64,000 nucleotides of DNA from assembly GCA_000827495.1 (NCBI GenBank), contig KN817585.1, forward strand, positions 1 through 64,000, read 5' to 3'. Positions within the stretch are counted from its first letter, which is position 1; the number at the start of each line of letters is the position of its first letter. Origin of the DNA: Hypholoma sublateritium FD-334 SS-4. Its lineage: Eukaryota > Basidiomycota > Agaricomycetes > Agaricales > Strophariaceae. This document shows, piece by piece, positions 1 through 11,552 of the stretch. The position numbers and the translations under genes are program-made. The notes below the pieces were generated by a model that saw nothing but the letters and a program-made list of their open reading frames with translations, ran no database searches and was not told where the DNA came from.

Positions 1-104
1 CTCCGCAGAATCTGGGAGCTCTGAGGTTTCCAGCCGCTGCTGCAGCCGCACGTGAGGAGTCCATGCCCGTTCCATGGGCGGCGCCGTAGGCTGGACAGCC
101 AGTA

Positions 105-905
105 CTGTCATATTTAAACATCAGAGAATGGTTACTAGCTTTTAAAGGTCATGCATCCACGTCGTTAGTGCACATTCACCCCAAAGAAGGAAATGCTGGT
201 CACAGCCTGTAACACTGCTGTGCATGGCCTCTGGCAATGCTGTGCTTGTTTGTTTGGCTTCTGATGGAATCAAAATACAATGTGTGACCTACCTCATGCC
301 TCAAACAACATTCCCACACTTCACTCATGTCATTTTATGGCCTCAAATGCAAACAAATATAAATAACAAGTCTTAGTCCAGGCCTAGGCATGGTAAACAC
401 ACCCAATCCCAAAAAGGCAATGCAGCAGAGGCCAATCCAAATTTGGCCAAGTCCCTTTGCCTGTGCAAAATGCAAAGTTAATAACTTTAATTAATTAATA
501 GCTAGTGTTTCTGCATTATTAGCATTGTTTATGCACAAATACTATATGTTTGTGCTATATTTAGGTAGCTGGGAATTGGTTCTATTTATTGGTAATTTTT
601 TCGGCATTTTTAGAGTGACTAAATTTAGCAAAAGCACCTGGATTTTTCAGTATTTTGCATTTTTCTCAATAAGGAAGGACCCTAGAGGTATATTTTTGGT
701 ACAGGCATGTTCAGAAAAGATGGGCCGACAGCTTCCTTTTTGGGAAATATTTTCCCACGCTACATATGTGGAAACATATTCCCAGCCTGCAGGCTCTGGC
801 ACAGCTTGTCACACCTGTTACACCAAAATAGGCAATGCTAATTGACGGTGTGGATGCATGAACCTTTAATGCTAATAACCATTGCCTGATGCATAATTCT
901 GACAG
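105..905. mobile_element. Inverted-repeat (MITE-like) element, TA-flanked
   Basis: The sequence from 105 inward matches, with mismatches, the reverse complement of the sequence from 905 inward over about 70 bp. Shared blocks include ACTGTCA, CATCAG, AATGGTTA and CATGCATCCAC. Both ends are next to TA (103-104 and 906-907), so a TA target duplication is possible, as in Tc1/mariner-type insertions. The interior of about 650 bp shows no transposase reading frame, so the element would be non-autonomous. Superfamily assignment is inference from ends and flanks only. Confidence 0.6.
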
Positions 906-1084
906 TAATAGGTGGGCTGGAGAGGCGCCCGCGGCGCGCGATGCCCGGTCCGTTGCTGCCGCCGTCAATTATCAAGGCTCTCACTCGCGTCTCTCTCTCT
1001 TTTCTTTACGCGTTCAAGCTTCACGCGTAAAGTTAAGTTCTTACTTTATTTCTGTGCAAGGTAGCTAACTAAGTTTTATTCCAG

Positions 1085-1853
1085 ATGTCGATTTCCGTCC
1101 TCCGATCCTACCTCTCCAGCATCTCGATGCCACTCGAAGACCTCAAGCTGCTTATCGCAAACGGCGCGGCGCAGGAGGCGGGGCGAATTGGCGTCGAGAA
1201 GTACCATTGCGTTCTTGCGTGCGTTTTCCTTCTATTTTTCTTCACTTCCTTTTCATTTTTGGCTAGTCATCCTTCTCTCCCAACGCACCCCAACTGGACC
1301 GTGCGCGTCTTCGACGCGCGCGGCAAAGGCTTATACCTCGGTGGCCTGCACATCAACGAGCATGGTGTTGGGGACTTCATGTCCGTCGACGAGGAGCTTG
1401 ACTCCAAGCACAAGAACAAGACTTTGAACCGCGCTTTCCATCGCAGGAGGCGTCTTATTTTGTGAGTGCTTCTTACATATGCATTTCCTGTNGCTTATCC
1501 CCTATGCAGGTAGTTTGTATATAGTTGTACCATCGGCTACGCCGATATTCGCAATTCCAACCTGAAGCAACTCATTTTTTTGGTGATTCTGCCCAAGTGT
1601 GAGTAAACAGGAAAACGGGNGGAGAGAAAAATAATTAAATCAAAATCTTCTACATATATAGGGCTGCGCACGAGTGCGCACGTACCGTTGACCCCAACGA
1701 AGCCACCTCGGCATCCCGCGCGCGCCCCACGGCNTCCCGCCAGACTTCTTCCCACTCATACAACTCCTCGCGCCGCAGCAGCAGCTATCTGCGTTCGTAC
1801 GGCGCGAACTTCAAACCGGCGGGACGAAATCTGCGCTGGTAAGCTTCGTCGAA
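1085..1853 (+). pseudogene. Broken or partly resolved gene of unknown function
   Basis: Protein-like stretches occur in several frames on the plus strand. An ATG at 1085 opens a segment starting MSISVLRSYLSSIS, followed by a segment containing VRVFDARGKGLYLGGLHINE (about 1302-1361). Then come a short piece with IGYADIRNSNLKQL near 1532-1573 and one with LLAPQQQLSAFVRRELQTGG near 1766-1825. Plausible GT-AG introns separate some of them, but I could not join everything cleanly. Three N positions (1493, 1620, 1734) fall inside. It may be an intact gene with poorly resolved introns or a decaying copy. I do not recognise the family. Confidence 0.35.
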
Positions 1854-2019
1854 CTATCATTTTATCTCTGACTGTTCAAGTAGGTCTGCATAATATCCCA
1901 ATAGACGTATATACCTTGGATGTTTTCCATACTTAGTACAATATGAATGAATATGCCTTTGCCGAATTTATTCAAGGCCCAAATCTGCGCGCATATCGGG
2001 CTCGACAACGTTAAGGGAA

Positions 2020-2530
2020 TATTGCTGGATATAATCCGATATAATGATGATATCAATTGTGTATCTAAATTACACAGTATGTAGCGATCCGTTGTACGTA
2101 TATCACCTTGTATAATCATGAATCTCTCTATCGAAACTTGAATAGCCGAGTACGCCGGATACGATTTGACATAATCATGATATCAAATTTATNTCTACAT
2201 TATACAGTGTGTAGCGATCCGTTGTACATATCTCATCTTGTATAATTGTAGATTGATCTGTCGAAACTTCAATAACCGAGTAGTCAGTATATAACTCGAC
2301 ATAATTCATTGTGTTAGATTATACCTGGGATATATGGTACACAGCAGCCCGTTAGACGCATATCATCTACTGTAAGTCATGCACCATCTTGAAAAAGATT
2401 GGAGTATTCTGATATTCGATATATATCCGAACATGATTTATTATATCGTATTCTACCTAGGATATATGGTACACAGCAGCCCGTCGTATATATGTCATCT
2501 ATTGTAATTGGGTTCCCTTTGCTGAAGCTG
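2020..2530. repeat. Imperfect tandem repeat, about 130-bp unit, four copies
   Basis: Equivalent positions recur at 2081 and 2211 (GTAGCGATCCGTTGTAC) and at 2341 and 2473 (ACAGCAGCCCGT), giving steps of 130, 130 and 132 bp. Each unit carries a variant of GATATNNTTCGACATAAT, a short CATATCAT or TATATCAC tract, and CGAAACTTGAATA or CTTGAAAAAGATT. The first two units resemble each other most, as do the last two. The stretch is AT-rich and non-coding. Confidence 0.75.
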
Positions 2531-2539
2531 GAAATATTT

Positions 2540-3859
2540 TAATCCTTACCATATAATGCCCCATAAGCCCATATATACAAGTCTCACACCGCCACCTAGG
2601 TGTCGGAGTTGAAACGTGAAAACATTTTTTCCACCTTTTACTGATGCACTGCTTCTATCCCGAATCCGCTGCCATTGAGGTCAATCTCCATTATTTTGCT
2701 CTCAGACCTAGGCTTGGATGTTCAAGGACGAAGTGGCATTCAATACGGAATCCTCGGCCATCTTTTGGAGGTATTCATCCATTCATGCGACAGATACATT
2801 ACAGCCATTATTCAACATGCGGTGCCAGCAGACAGATGTGTGAAACAGAAGCAGGCCAACCCACGAGTGGGTAATCTCTTCGTCCCCGATACTCGCATAT
2901 ATCACACGCAGTGAACAAACTATGTAGCGTATATGCGCGCTGAGACAGTTCCGTTTTTTCTCCGCGTCTGCATCACTGGGCTTCTTGGCGCGAAAATGAG
3001 ATAACTTTCTTCATTAAAGTTATCCACAGCTGCCACATTTATCATATTCGACTTCTTTCTCGGCTCTCCCGATGCTGGCGGCTGTGCTTGTGCTTCGGAA
3101 ATGCGCCCGGATCTCTGGTGTTTACCCACAGGAAACCCCGCACCATGACAGACCTGTCGATAACCGGAAAACTCTACCGTTCGAGCCCGAAAAACCTCGA
3201 GTCTCTATGCACAGGATGGACGCGTAACCACGTTTCTCTACGGGCATATCACTACCACTGTCACGGAGGAGGCAGTGACGGACGTTCAACCCAGACTCAC
3301 ACGAACTCGAAGATTATGAGTAAAGGAATGTCCTTGAAAACTTCAGCGAACTAGCGCGTTTCTTGTGAGAAAAAAACTGTTGCTCGCTTGCACGTGTATA
3401 TTTTCTGAGGTTCCTAAAGCCACTCTTTTTTCGAGGTATGCGTCTTGCTGCGCGCCTTTCCAGCAGCAAAGACTAACCATAAGTAGGTGATGTCATTAAT
3501 TTTCGTGCTTAAGGCCGCCTTTTTACAATGTCATACTTCCTGTCCGGGCTGAGAAAATATAGTCACTGTTCCTGCGCTGTCCGGTCCCCTTTCCCTTTCC
3601 TAGGATGAAATACCTCAGAACATTGGAGAAGATCAAGAACCGTGAGTTTTGTTCAAAATCCATGCTATGTTCTTGCAGCAGATTAAATGATGAAGAAAAT
3701 AACGTTATAGTGACGGCCTTGATCGCCGAATGTTCCGCGATTGAAACCACAGACTAGATGTTATAAGTATCATAATTCTGGAGATTCTAACTCAGTGTGA
3801 TCCCCCCACCTTGCTCACCTTAGCCCAACCGCAAGCTGCCATCTAAATAGGCACCTATC
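2540..3859. other. Intergenic stretch, nothing recognised
   Basis: Short reading frames exist on both strands (for example near 2644-2914 and 3088-3354), but none has a recognisable domain, good splice context or codon bias. It probably holds the promoter of the downstream membrane protein gene. Confidence 0.5.
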
Positions 3860-5488
3860 ATGGACAGCTTACCATTACCTATAGTAATTTCAGGTGTTAA
3901 TGTGGCGACCGTTGTGCACGCCGCGTACGTTGTATTCCAATCACCCTCGTAGCTGTTCTAATCGTTGCGTGACTTTAGGCTGGCTGCATTCGTACGTGAA
4001 TTCATTCATCTTCTACTGGTCTCTCGTCGTTCTCTTTCTCACAGCCACCTCAGCAATTAGGGTCCCTATTTACTTGGGGCTTACATGGTGTCTTGACCGT
4101 TCAAGTTTGTGAGTCCGTGAATCTGTCTTCATGTATATCTCTAACAGCTATGCTCCATCCTAGACAACTACTACTTGAGCTTCCCAAAAGACCCAATCAC
4201 TAGAAAGGTGACCGTATATTCGGTCTGGATATTGGAAGCCCTACAGCTTGCGCTAGTAACTCGAGACACATACGAATTGTTTATAAACGGGTTCGGAGAC
4301 ATGCTGGGTATCAACAATTTACGACTTCTCCCTCTTTCAGTGCCGATTCTCGGCGGAACGAGTGAGTGCCCGCTGCTTGTTGTTGCCAGTGTCACATTCT
4401 AATGAAACGCGCTTAGTTGGGCTAATATGCCACCTGATGTTTGCGTACCGTATAATGCTGATATCGCAGTCCAAACTGATCGGAGCCTTGATTACTGTTG
4501 TGAGTTTTCTGTATTTGCAGTACTCTTAACCTAGCAATCCTCGAGCTGACGTGCGCTGCTTGTTATAAAGCTTGCTCTGACCAGCGCTATTTCTGGCTTT
4601 GTCTTTGGCGGGTCGCTATTTGGGGCCAAGACCCTTTTGGCTGCAATATCCCATCATTCAAGGATATACCTCACTTGTGGCGTAAGTAGCGTACCTGGAT
4701 GCATTCAATGAGACTGGTTTTGACCCGCTATTTGTAGCTATGGAACGGATTCGGGGCCGGATGCGACATTGTGATAGCGGTGTGCATGTCCTATTATGTG
4801 AGGCACATTCATTCGCGACAATATCATTCGCCTCTGATGCATAGCCCCGCACGCCTAGCTATCTCGTACGCCCACTGGATTCCGGAAGACAGATCTCCTC
4901 ATAACTCGCATCATCCGCCTGACAATTGAGACGGGTCTCCTCACAGGTGTGCACAGCGCGCGTACGGTATTGAACCACACCATTGATCCGCGATTGCTTT
5001 TCAGCCACAGCATCTATAACGAGCGCGGTGCTATTTGTGGGGTACCGGGACAAGCCCGGCGTCAGCGTATTCTTCATCCTCCCCTCAGTCGCGCTCGCGA
5101 AGCTATACTCCATCACAATCCTCGCGACGTTCAACAACAGGCCGCACGCCGTTGGCGGCCCGCCGACGATCCCGGACACGGAGAACAACTATGACACGAT
5201 CGGGCGCCCCGGTCCCGGGGCGAACAAAGTACAACTCGAACCCATTCAAGAAATCCGCATCGGACGAACGGTCCAGGTCTGGACAGATAGCATACCCATG
5301 TCCGACGTTGAGGTGCGCGACGTTGGCTGCTGGTCCTTCTGAAGCTTATGTGAATATCTGATCGTTAGATGTACAAGGTGGATCCCGAGCGCCTGACTCC
5401 CGACAGTGACAGCACGAGGGAATCAGAGGACCCTCCAGAGCGAGACTTGTCGGACAGGGTCCGGGTCGGAACTCCCGTACCGTTTTAG
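3860..5488 (+). CDS. DUF6534-family integral membrane protein (copy 1)
   Basis: Nine exons can be read with consistent phase: 3860-3883, 4045-4108, 4164-4361, 4417-4499, 4571-4681, 4738-4797, 4859-4946, 5005-5312 and 5369-5488, giving about 351 residues. The product has the layout of the basidiomycete DUF6534 proteins, with several hydrophobic helices. Landmarks in order are LFTWGLHGVLTVQV, YYLSFPKDP, a conserved VTRDTYELFINGFG block, FRKTDLLITRIIRL and LAKLYSITILATFNNRP before a polar cytosolic-looking tail. The function of the family is unknown. The start MDSLPLPI was chosen because it gives phase 0 into exon 2 and resembles family N-termini; the first intron is the least certain. Two paralogues lie at 11553-13229 and 16154-17799 on the other strand. 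Confidence 0.85.
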
Positions 5489-6083
5489 ACATGTTAAGCC
5501 AACACGAGAACTCATCGTGGCCCAGTGAATTCAATCCGGGGGCGAGGTTGTAATGTTTAAAATAACCCCGTATCATAAAAAAATATACCAACATCCTTTC
5601 TATGTGTAAATGATGGCAGTTCAGTGCGAATTTCGAGGACTACGAGTGCTAATGGATTGTCGAGAAATTAAGCTACGTTCCGCAAATAATATATAAATAG
5701 GTAGCGGCTGGGATTTTTGCGCCGCGTAGTCTAACCTTTGTGCAAAACTTCGGAAGACATGTCAAAGGAAAGGGGATCCGTTGAAATCAAGTGCCACCGA
5801 CTACAACGCGCCGGAGAAATACAGACCGAAGACTAGAAGAATAAATATTCGGGGACAATAGAAGTGCGCATGTGGTGTGGTTGAGCGCATCTCACCTCGT
5901 CGCAGTGACTCAGAGCACTAACACTGGCAACTAGAAGGGGCTCACTGTGATGCAGAATGCTTCGGAGGGTCCCGGATGTAGCATAAATTAAACACTCGAA
6001 CACGAGAAAAACACACTAAGTACAGCAGGGAGCAACAATAGCTATTGCTTCTAGTGGATTTATAAAAAAGATTGTAGGCGCCT
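5489..6083. other. Convergent intergenic region
   Basis: This lies between the 3' ends of the DUF6534 gene and the P450 gene. No coding feature or repeat is recognised; it should hold both 3' UTRs. Confidence 0.5.
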
Positions 6084-8656
6084 CTACGCGCGAGCGACAA
6101 CAAGGGGGAGTTGAGGAGCCTTTGCGTCGCTACCAACCACTTTGGGGACCACTATTCCGGTCGTTTGCCATGCTATTTCTGCCTTAGAAGGAGAAAAGCG
6201 GAATGATTGAACCAAGAGCGACAATATCACCTCTGGAAAGAGTAACATAGAGTCAGATTTCAGTGCAGTAAGCACGCAATAGATCCAGAAAAGCAAGATA
6301 TACGCACTCATTTCCAACTGGGAAAATTTGAACCCACTAGTAAATCGCAGTCAGAGATGTGCTACAATTGGCAATTTGAAAGAACTCACATGCAAGCCCT
6401 ACTTCCCCCAATGAAGGTCATACTAAATTGGAGTAGTATATCAATGATTGTCTACTAGATGTGCATGTCCGTGGGTGCTCACAGGTTGGAATAAACACCG
6501 GGAAGGTGTGCCGCGATCACTTCCTCAGGAAGTGAGGAAAGCCATCTTTCCGGTTTCCATTCGTTAGCGTCGGGACCCCATAATTTGGGGTTGATATTAG
6601 ACGCCATGATCCCGATAATCACTTTCGTCCCCTTGTGTACAGCGACTTCGCGGATTTCTTTTCCATCTCGCCCTTTGATGGGAGTGGTGAGTGGTAGAAT
6701 TGTGTCTTGACGGGCGCTTAAATAAGCAATATCAGCCAAGGCGAGCGAAACGCGCAATGCTCTAGAGAAAGGACTCACACTCTCCTTGCAAGAGGTAATG
6801 GGGGATATCTGCACGAGAATATTTAAGACTACTTGGCAATAATATTTCGATAAGCTTACAAGCCCCACTCACAATCTCAGGGTTTCTCGGCAAATTGCAT
6901 CGAGATAGGGTAAGTGAGCAATTATGTCGTACGGTAAATCACCACCTTCGGCCTCTCTTGCTTCGTTGATTTCTTGTCTCAATTTATCCTGGACATCTTG
7001 GTTCAGAGAAAGAAGATGGAGTAGACGCGCTAGAGCAGACGATGTGGTGTCCATCGCTGCAAACATCAGCGACCTAGATGAATTGAGCATTGGCTTCTTA
7101 TTACGACATGGAATACTTACGACATTTGCCCAATTAGTTCATCCCGGGACAAGCTTTCCTCTGTCGATGCAGACATATTTGCTCTCACTGCACATATTGT
7201 TAGTTCTGGACGCGGCTCGAAAGTGAAGGCGTACTCAAAATACTCATGATGTCCTTCCCTTGACCAATCTGGTCAGCAAGCGCCTTGTCGCCCTGCGCTA
7301 GTGCCGCCATCTTCGATTCAAAGATCTCAACGGATGTATTGTGAAGTACATCTATGATGTCTCGGACGTCGTGCGCAGTTTTCCAGGGGAAAATGTTGAC
7401 CACCCAGCGCCTGAACGATGCTGGCCCAATTTGGGATACTCGGGGCAATAGGAAGGCCGTTACATATCTCATCGCGGGACCAGACAATGTGGGGCTATCG
7501 AAATTCGCGTGAGATGGGCAGTAAAAAAAGGCGAATAGATTTCGAGGAGATGCGACATACATGAGAGTTTTCGCCGATGTGGCATACGGGTGCGGCGGGG
7601 TGTCATCGACCAATGTATCGAAGGAGGTGCCAAGACCGCTTTGGCATATCAACTCCAATGCGGTACGCGTCATCCAACTTACTACTTCAATCTGAAATAG
7701 AATTGAGCTGGCTAAACAGCGTATACACAGTCACACACCTCTTGAGGTCCATTCTGTATTTTGTTCAGGAAAGCGTTCCTGAGCTGTGCCCCAAATGATT
7801 AAGACGCGGGAGTTTATTGTGCATGCGGATACTGCACCGACCTTATATCCAATGCTGTAGAAAATAGGAACTGAGTTTTGCGTATCGGTCAGGTTTGAGT
7901 GGCACATCGAGTAAAAATAACAACACGCACCCATTTCGCGCATGTGAGCGATCGAGAATACAGGGTTTAACATTTTTCTCTGCTTGCGGTGTTGCTCCCC
8001 TATGGATAGATACCATATAAATGAAAAATTTACGCGACAGTCGTGTACAATGGTATTTACCGAGCGTCCCCAAAAGCCCGGGACCGAATAGTAGGGTGTT
8101 CACACTGAGCAAGCGATCAACTCAAAAAGGTATTTTTCGCTGTAGCGGGTTGGGTCTTACTGGATAAACTGGTCGCTTTCTTCGAATACGTTCTGATCCT
8201 GTGCACCACAAGCCGCCGCGACCATTTAACGGTTGTTTACGAAACAAACTAGACATACCGACCTTCACAAATATGTGATGCAGTGCCTTTGGATCGTATG
8301 TGAACAGCTCCTTTTCCTGTGAGAATGTATCTGATTAGCATATGAGAATGACAGCGAGACGAATAGCACGGTACACCAAGAATACCCTCGATTAGAAGGG
8401 TGTTGTCGACTGGCGGTCAAAAACTGTTAGTCACTCGGAGAAACATACGTAGTTCGGGAGGCTTACAGGTTTGATAAAGGTACTTGTGGAATTCCCATGC
8501 GTCATTATTGAACAGCTTTGAATACACACCACCCAAAAACGATACCGACGCGGGCCCCGGAATGTTATTAAGAGGGGACGGAAGCAACCGATGGCGAAGT
8601 AGTTTCCAGGCGATCCAGGAGACTGCGAATAGCCCAAGTGCTGCAAAGAGGCCCAT
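6084..8656 (-). CDS. Cytochrome P450 monooxygenase
   Basis: This is a membrane-anchored, haem-thiolate monooxygenase that would act at the endoplasmic reticulum with a P450 reductase. The N-terminus (start at 8656) is a hydrophobic anchor followed by a proline-rich hinge (NNIPGPA). Exons in order carry VFEESDQF, LLFGPGLLGTLG, HRKQRKMLNPVFSIAHM (helix C region), a long helix D-H segment at 7200-7673, and the I-helix motif AAMDTTSS near 7058. The K-helix ExxR (ETLRL) is near 6890 and PERW near 6550. The haem loop FIGGSRACIG spans an intron near 6350-6405 and fits FxxGxRxCxG. The last exon ends PQLPLVVARA at 6084. All key residues are present, so it looks functional. Many short introns interrupt it. 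The layout resembles basidiomycete P450s with broad substrates; I do not assign a CYP number. Confidence 0.9.
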
Positions 8657-9882
8657 GGCTCAGAACGCGCTCAGTGAACGCGGGGAAGGGTCGGCTGGTT
8701 CCCAGGATAATGGAAACGGTGGGGTTATAAGTGCGCTGCGCAGTGCGGGCTGCTGCTGGGCAAATTGCATACTCACGCACCGCCGGGATGATCCTTATCT
8801 CGGCAGAAGCTGAGAAGCACTGGGCAAAGGTTAACTGTTGATAATAGAATATTGAACAGAAATATCTACTGCACATACCTCGACAAACGGAGCACTGAAG
8901 CAAAGTGTAGGCTGTAGCAGGCCGCCATAGCGGCGCAATATCGGCGTCATAAATATTCAATTGGTTCGTCCCAGCTGTTCCGCTTAGCTCCACTGTTTTT
9001 TTCTGTTTTACACGTACCATACAAAGCGGTAGGCGTTCTCGAAAATCGACCATGTGCGCTCATGTGCGCCATCGTTTTATAAATACCTATATTTGGGCAG
9101 ATGTGAGCTTCACAACGTACAGCTACGGTGACCACGAGATCATTCGCGAGGGCAACTATGAATCATAGTGGTATGAACACATCTCGACAGGTGTCCCGTT
9201 GTCGATTGTAGACAGGGGTGCGCATGGTCAAGTCCTGAAAGCTTCAACCATTTTACAGACTGAGCTCACTCAAGGAAACTTCGACGCGCAGCGCGCCATC
9301 ATAGTCATCGGCGCCCATTGTGTCCGCGACACCCGAGAGAGTGTTGCAACGCCGGCGGCACCGGCCAGCAAGTAGGAGTGCGAGCAGCGCGCGAAAATGC
9401 AGCGCCTGCGGGGAGTAACAATTATTTTGCTTCCGCCGTGGGGCGCGTCCCCGTCTGTCAGCACGCTGACGGCGGAAGCGCAGCCCACGGCCCCCGCCCC
9501 GCGCTTGTGCTGTGCAAAGTTCAACACATTCATCGGCTAAAAGTGCGCGCACCCCAGCGCAGGCGGGCGTCGCCCAGAACGGCGACTACGGTCCCAGTCA
9601 GCTTATAGTGCGCGAGAACGTCGCGCCTGCCGTAGGCTGATAAGGCCGTTGCTGTGCCGCTGGCCGGCGCCGTGGGGCGCTGGTTTGCAGTTCGTGCACC
9701 TGGGAAGGGCACTTGCGGTTTGGGGGAGAAAGGGGGGGTGGTGCGGGCTGCACGGCAGTGCGAATCTCGAAGCGCGGGGACCTACCCGATAAATTACACG
9801 ACAGCGATAAGCAGAAAGGAATCCCACTGCTGTCGCGCCCAACCTGATAATTGATAGATGGTCGCTCTGCAGACACCAGTCA
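8657..9882. other. P450 upstream region and GC-rich spacer
   Basis: TATA-like strings on the minus strand (near 8725 and 9076) could serve the P450 gene. From about 9250 to 9750 the DNA is GC-rich with overlapping frames in several phases. A minus-strand frame ending at 9253 has the tail GADDYDGALRVEVSLSELSL, which looks protein-like, but I could not connect it to a start. A perfect 11-bp inverted repeat lies at 9429-9479. Confidence 0.35.
9429..9479. repeat. GC-rich stem-loop with 11-bp arms
   Basis: GCTTCCGCCGT at 9429-9439 is exactly complementary in reverse to ACGGCGGAAGC at 9469-9479, leaving a 29-nt GC-rich loop. It lies in the spacer between the P450 and methyltransferase genes. No function is implied by position alone. 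Confidence 0.7.
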
Positions 9883-10942
9883 TCAAGGTTTCGTGTACAC
9901 GTCAATCGGCCTGCTGAACCCTGTAAATTAATGGGCGTGAGCACAGGCAAGACAAAAATAAGAGCTGCGTACCTCCCTCGCCGACGAACCCGAAGTGGCG
10001 CGCGGGGCGAAAGCCGATGTCGGTGAGCAGCGCCTCGAAGTCGGCAGGGCGGATGGTCAGGCTTTTGGCGTTGTTTTTGAGTTTCTGGGGGAGGTATGGG
10101 GTGAGCGTGGATATAGGGCAGGGACGGGGATGCGCACCTCGTCCATCCGGCGGGCCTTCGCATATGATTCCCAAGGCTGTGGCTCGAGCACGAACGCGCC
10201 GCCCGCGCGCAGCACGGCGAATACGCGCGCGAAGAAGCGGCGCAGGCCCGCGTCGCCGTCGTTGAGGTGGATCCATTTAGATATCGAGAGCCTGCCAGAT
10301 ATAACCGTGAGCCAGCCACACCGCCGCAGGTAAAGAGACACGCACCCAACGACCACGTCGTACCCAGCAGCGTCCTCCGGAATCGAGGTGGCAGGCCAGT
10401 CGGCCGCGCGGAAGGCGACGTTGTGCGGGAATGTAGTCTTACCGCGGTGAGCGGCAGGTGGGATTGGGAGTGGCCCAAGCTCGTGCTCGCACGACGCGGG
10501 GAAGTATGACGCGCGGGGTGCAACAGAAACATCAAGCTCGCGTCTGCGCTTCTTCGCCGGAGGTGAGCTGCCTGGCTCTTCGCCGCCCTCGTCCCCGCCT
10601 TCGGACTTTCCTGTTGGCGCCTGCGTCGACCACACCGAGATGCGCCGCCGCCACGCGGCCTGGACAAGTGCCGCATCGATGTCAACGCCGACCACAAAGT
10701 TCGCGCCGTGCGACTGCGCTGTAGACCGTGGTCGCATCGAGCAGTCAGTCTAGACCCCTTCCTTGTTAAAGGGGCTTACCGATCTCGCAGGTCACCCAGC
10801 CCTCGTTGCACCCGACGTCGAGAACGCGCGCACCGGCGAAGAGGTCGTCCGGGAGGGCAGCGAGGCGGGCATCCGAGGAAAACGGGCGCTTCGTGTAGTA
10901 TCCGTGATAGTTCCCGTGTATCGGTGCGCATGATGGTGGCAT
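9883..10942 (-). CDS. Bin3/MEPCE-type RNA methyltransferase
   Basis: This is an S-adenosylmethionine-dependent methyltransferase of the Bin3 family, whose members methylate the 5' phosphate of small RNAs such as 7SK or U6-type RNA. The start at 10942 (MPPSCAPIHGNYHGYY) is in phase with the first exon, which carries the HGNYxGYY signature and the SAM-binding loop LDVGCNEGWVTCEI. Exon 2 (from 10718) has VVGVDIDAALV and a low-complexity basic linker with KKRRR, a possible nuclear signal. After an intron the hallmark SISKWIHLNDGD and FVLEPQPWESY follow. The next exons give FEALLTDIGF and finally GFSRPIDVYTKP before the stop at 9883-9885. The layout is complete for the family. GC content is higher than in neighbouring genes. 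Confidence 0.88.
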
Positions 10943-11552
10943 TATTATTACAAGTTGCAGTTGAGCTTGAGTCTTCAGGCCCAGGGTTGAACGTTGAACG
11001 TTGAAACATGACGAAGGAAGTGGAATGGCCGGCGACGGTCACGACCGGCGGCGATTCCCGACGATGGGCACCGCTATATATCCCTACTATCATCTGTTAT
11101 AAGGGTGTGAAGGAGCCTAATACATTCCCCAAAAAGCATCGACGGACTTGTTATGATTTTGCTTTTGGTAAAGCAGGAAAGTGCAGAAACAGACACGTTT
11201 ACCACCGGCCCGGGTCAGGCCGCCTCCCAGACAGTTGCAAATTAACTCTGTCAAAGAGCAATTTTTTAACACTTTAGGTGCTCGAATTTCGACTCGCACT
11301 CGAAAGGTGTCGTTCGCGTTCCTAAATTACTGGACTAAACGACGACGAATTGGTGCTTCAATTAATTTTGATCTTCCCTAGTAATAAAACAGTATACTAT
11401 CCGATGATGTCCTAGCGAGTCAGATACAATTTTAACGAGTGAGCGCAAGACTCAAATATATTATCTAGGAAGTACACCCCTCATTGTACCCTGTGATAAA
11501 TTACCATGGAAAAACAGACACCAATCGGAGCTGCTTTCTGCTGTACAGTTCT
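10943..11552. other. Methyltransferase promoter and downstream spacer
   Basis: No gene is supported here. The region lies upstream of the minus-strand methyltransferase and downstream of the minus-strand DUF6534 gene. Confidence 0.5.

Noticed and set aside
9603..10697. Open frame of 364 codons on the minus strand over the methyltransferase
   Set aside because: It overlaps the Bin3-type exons in another frame and is Ser/Arg/Pro-rich, as GC-rich shadows usually are.
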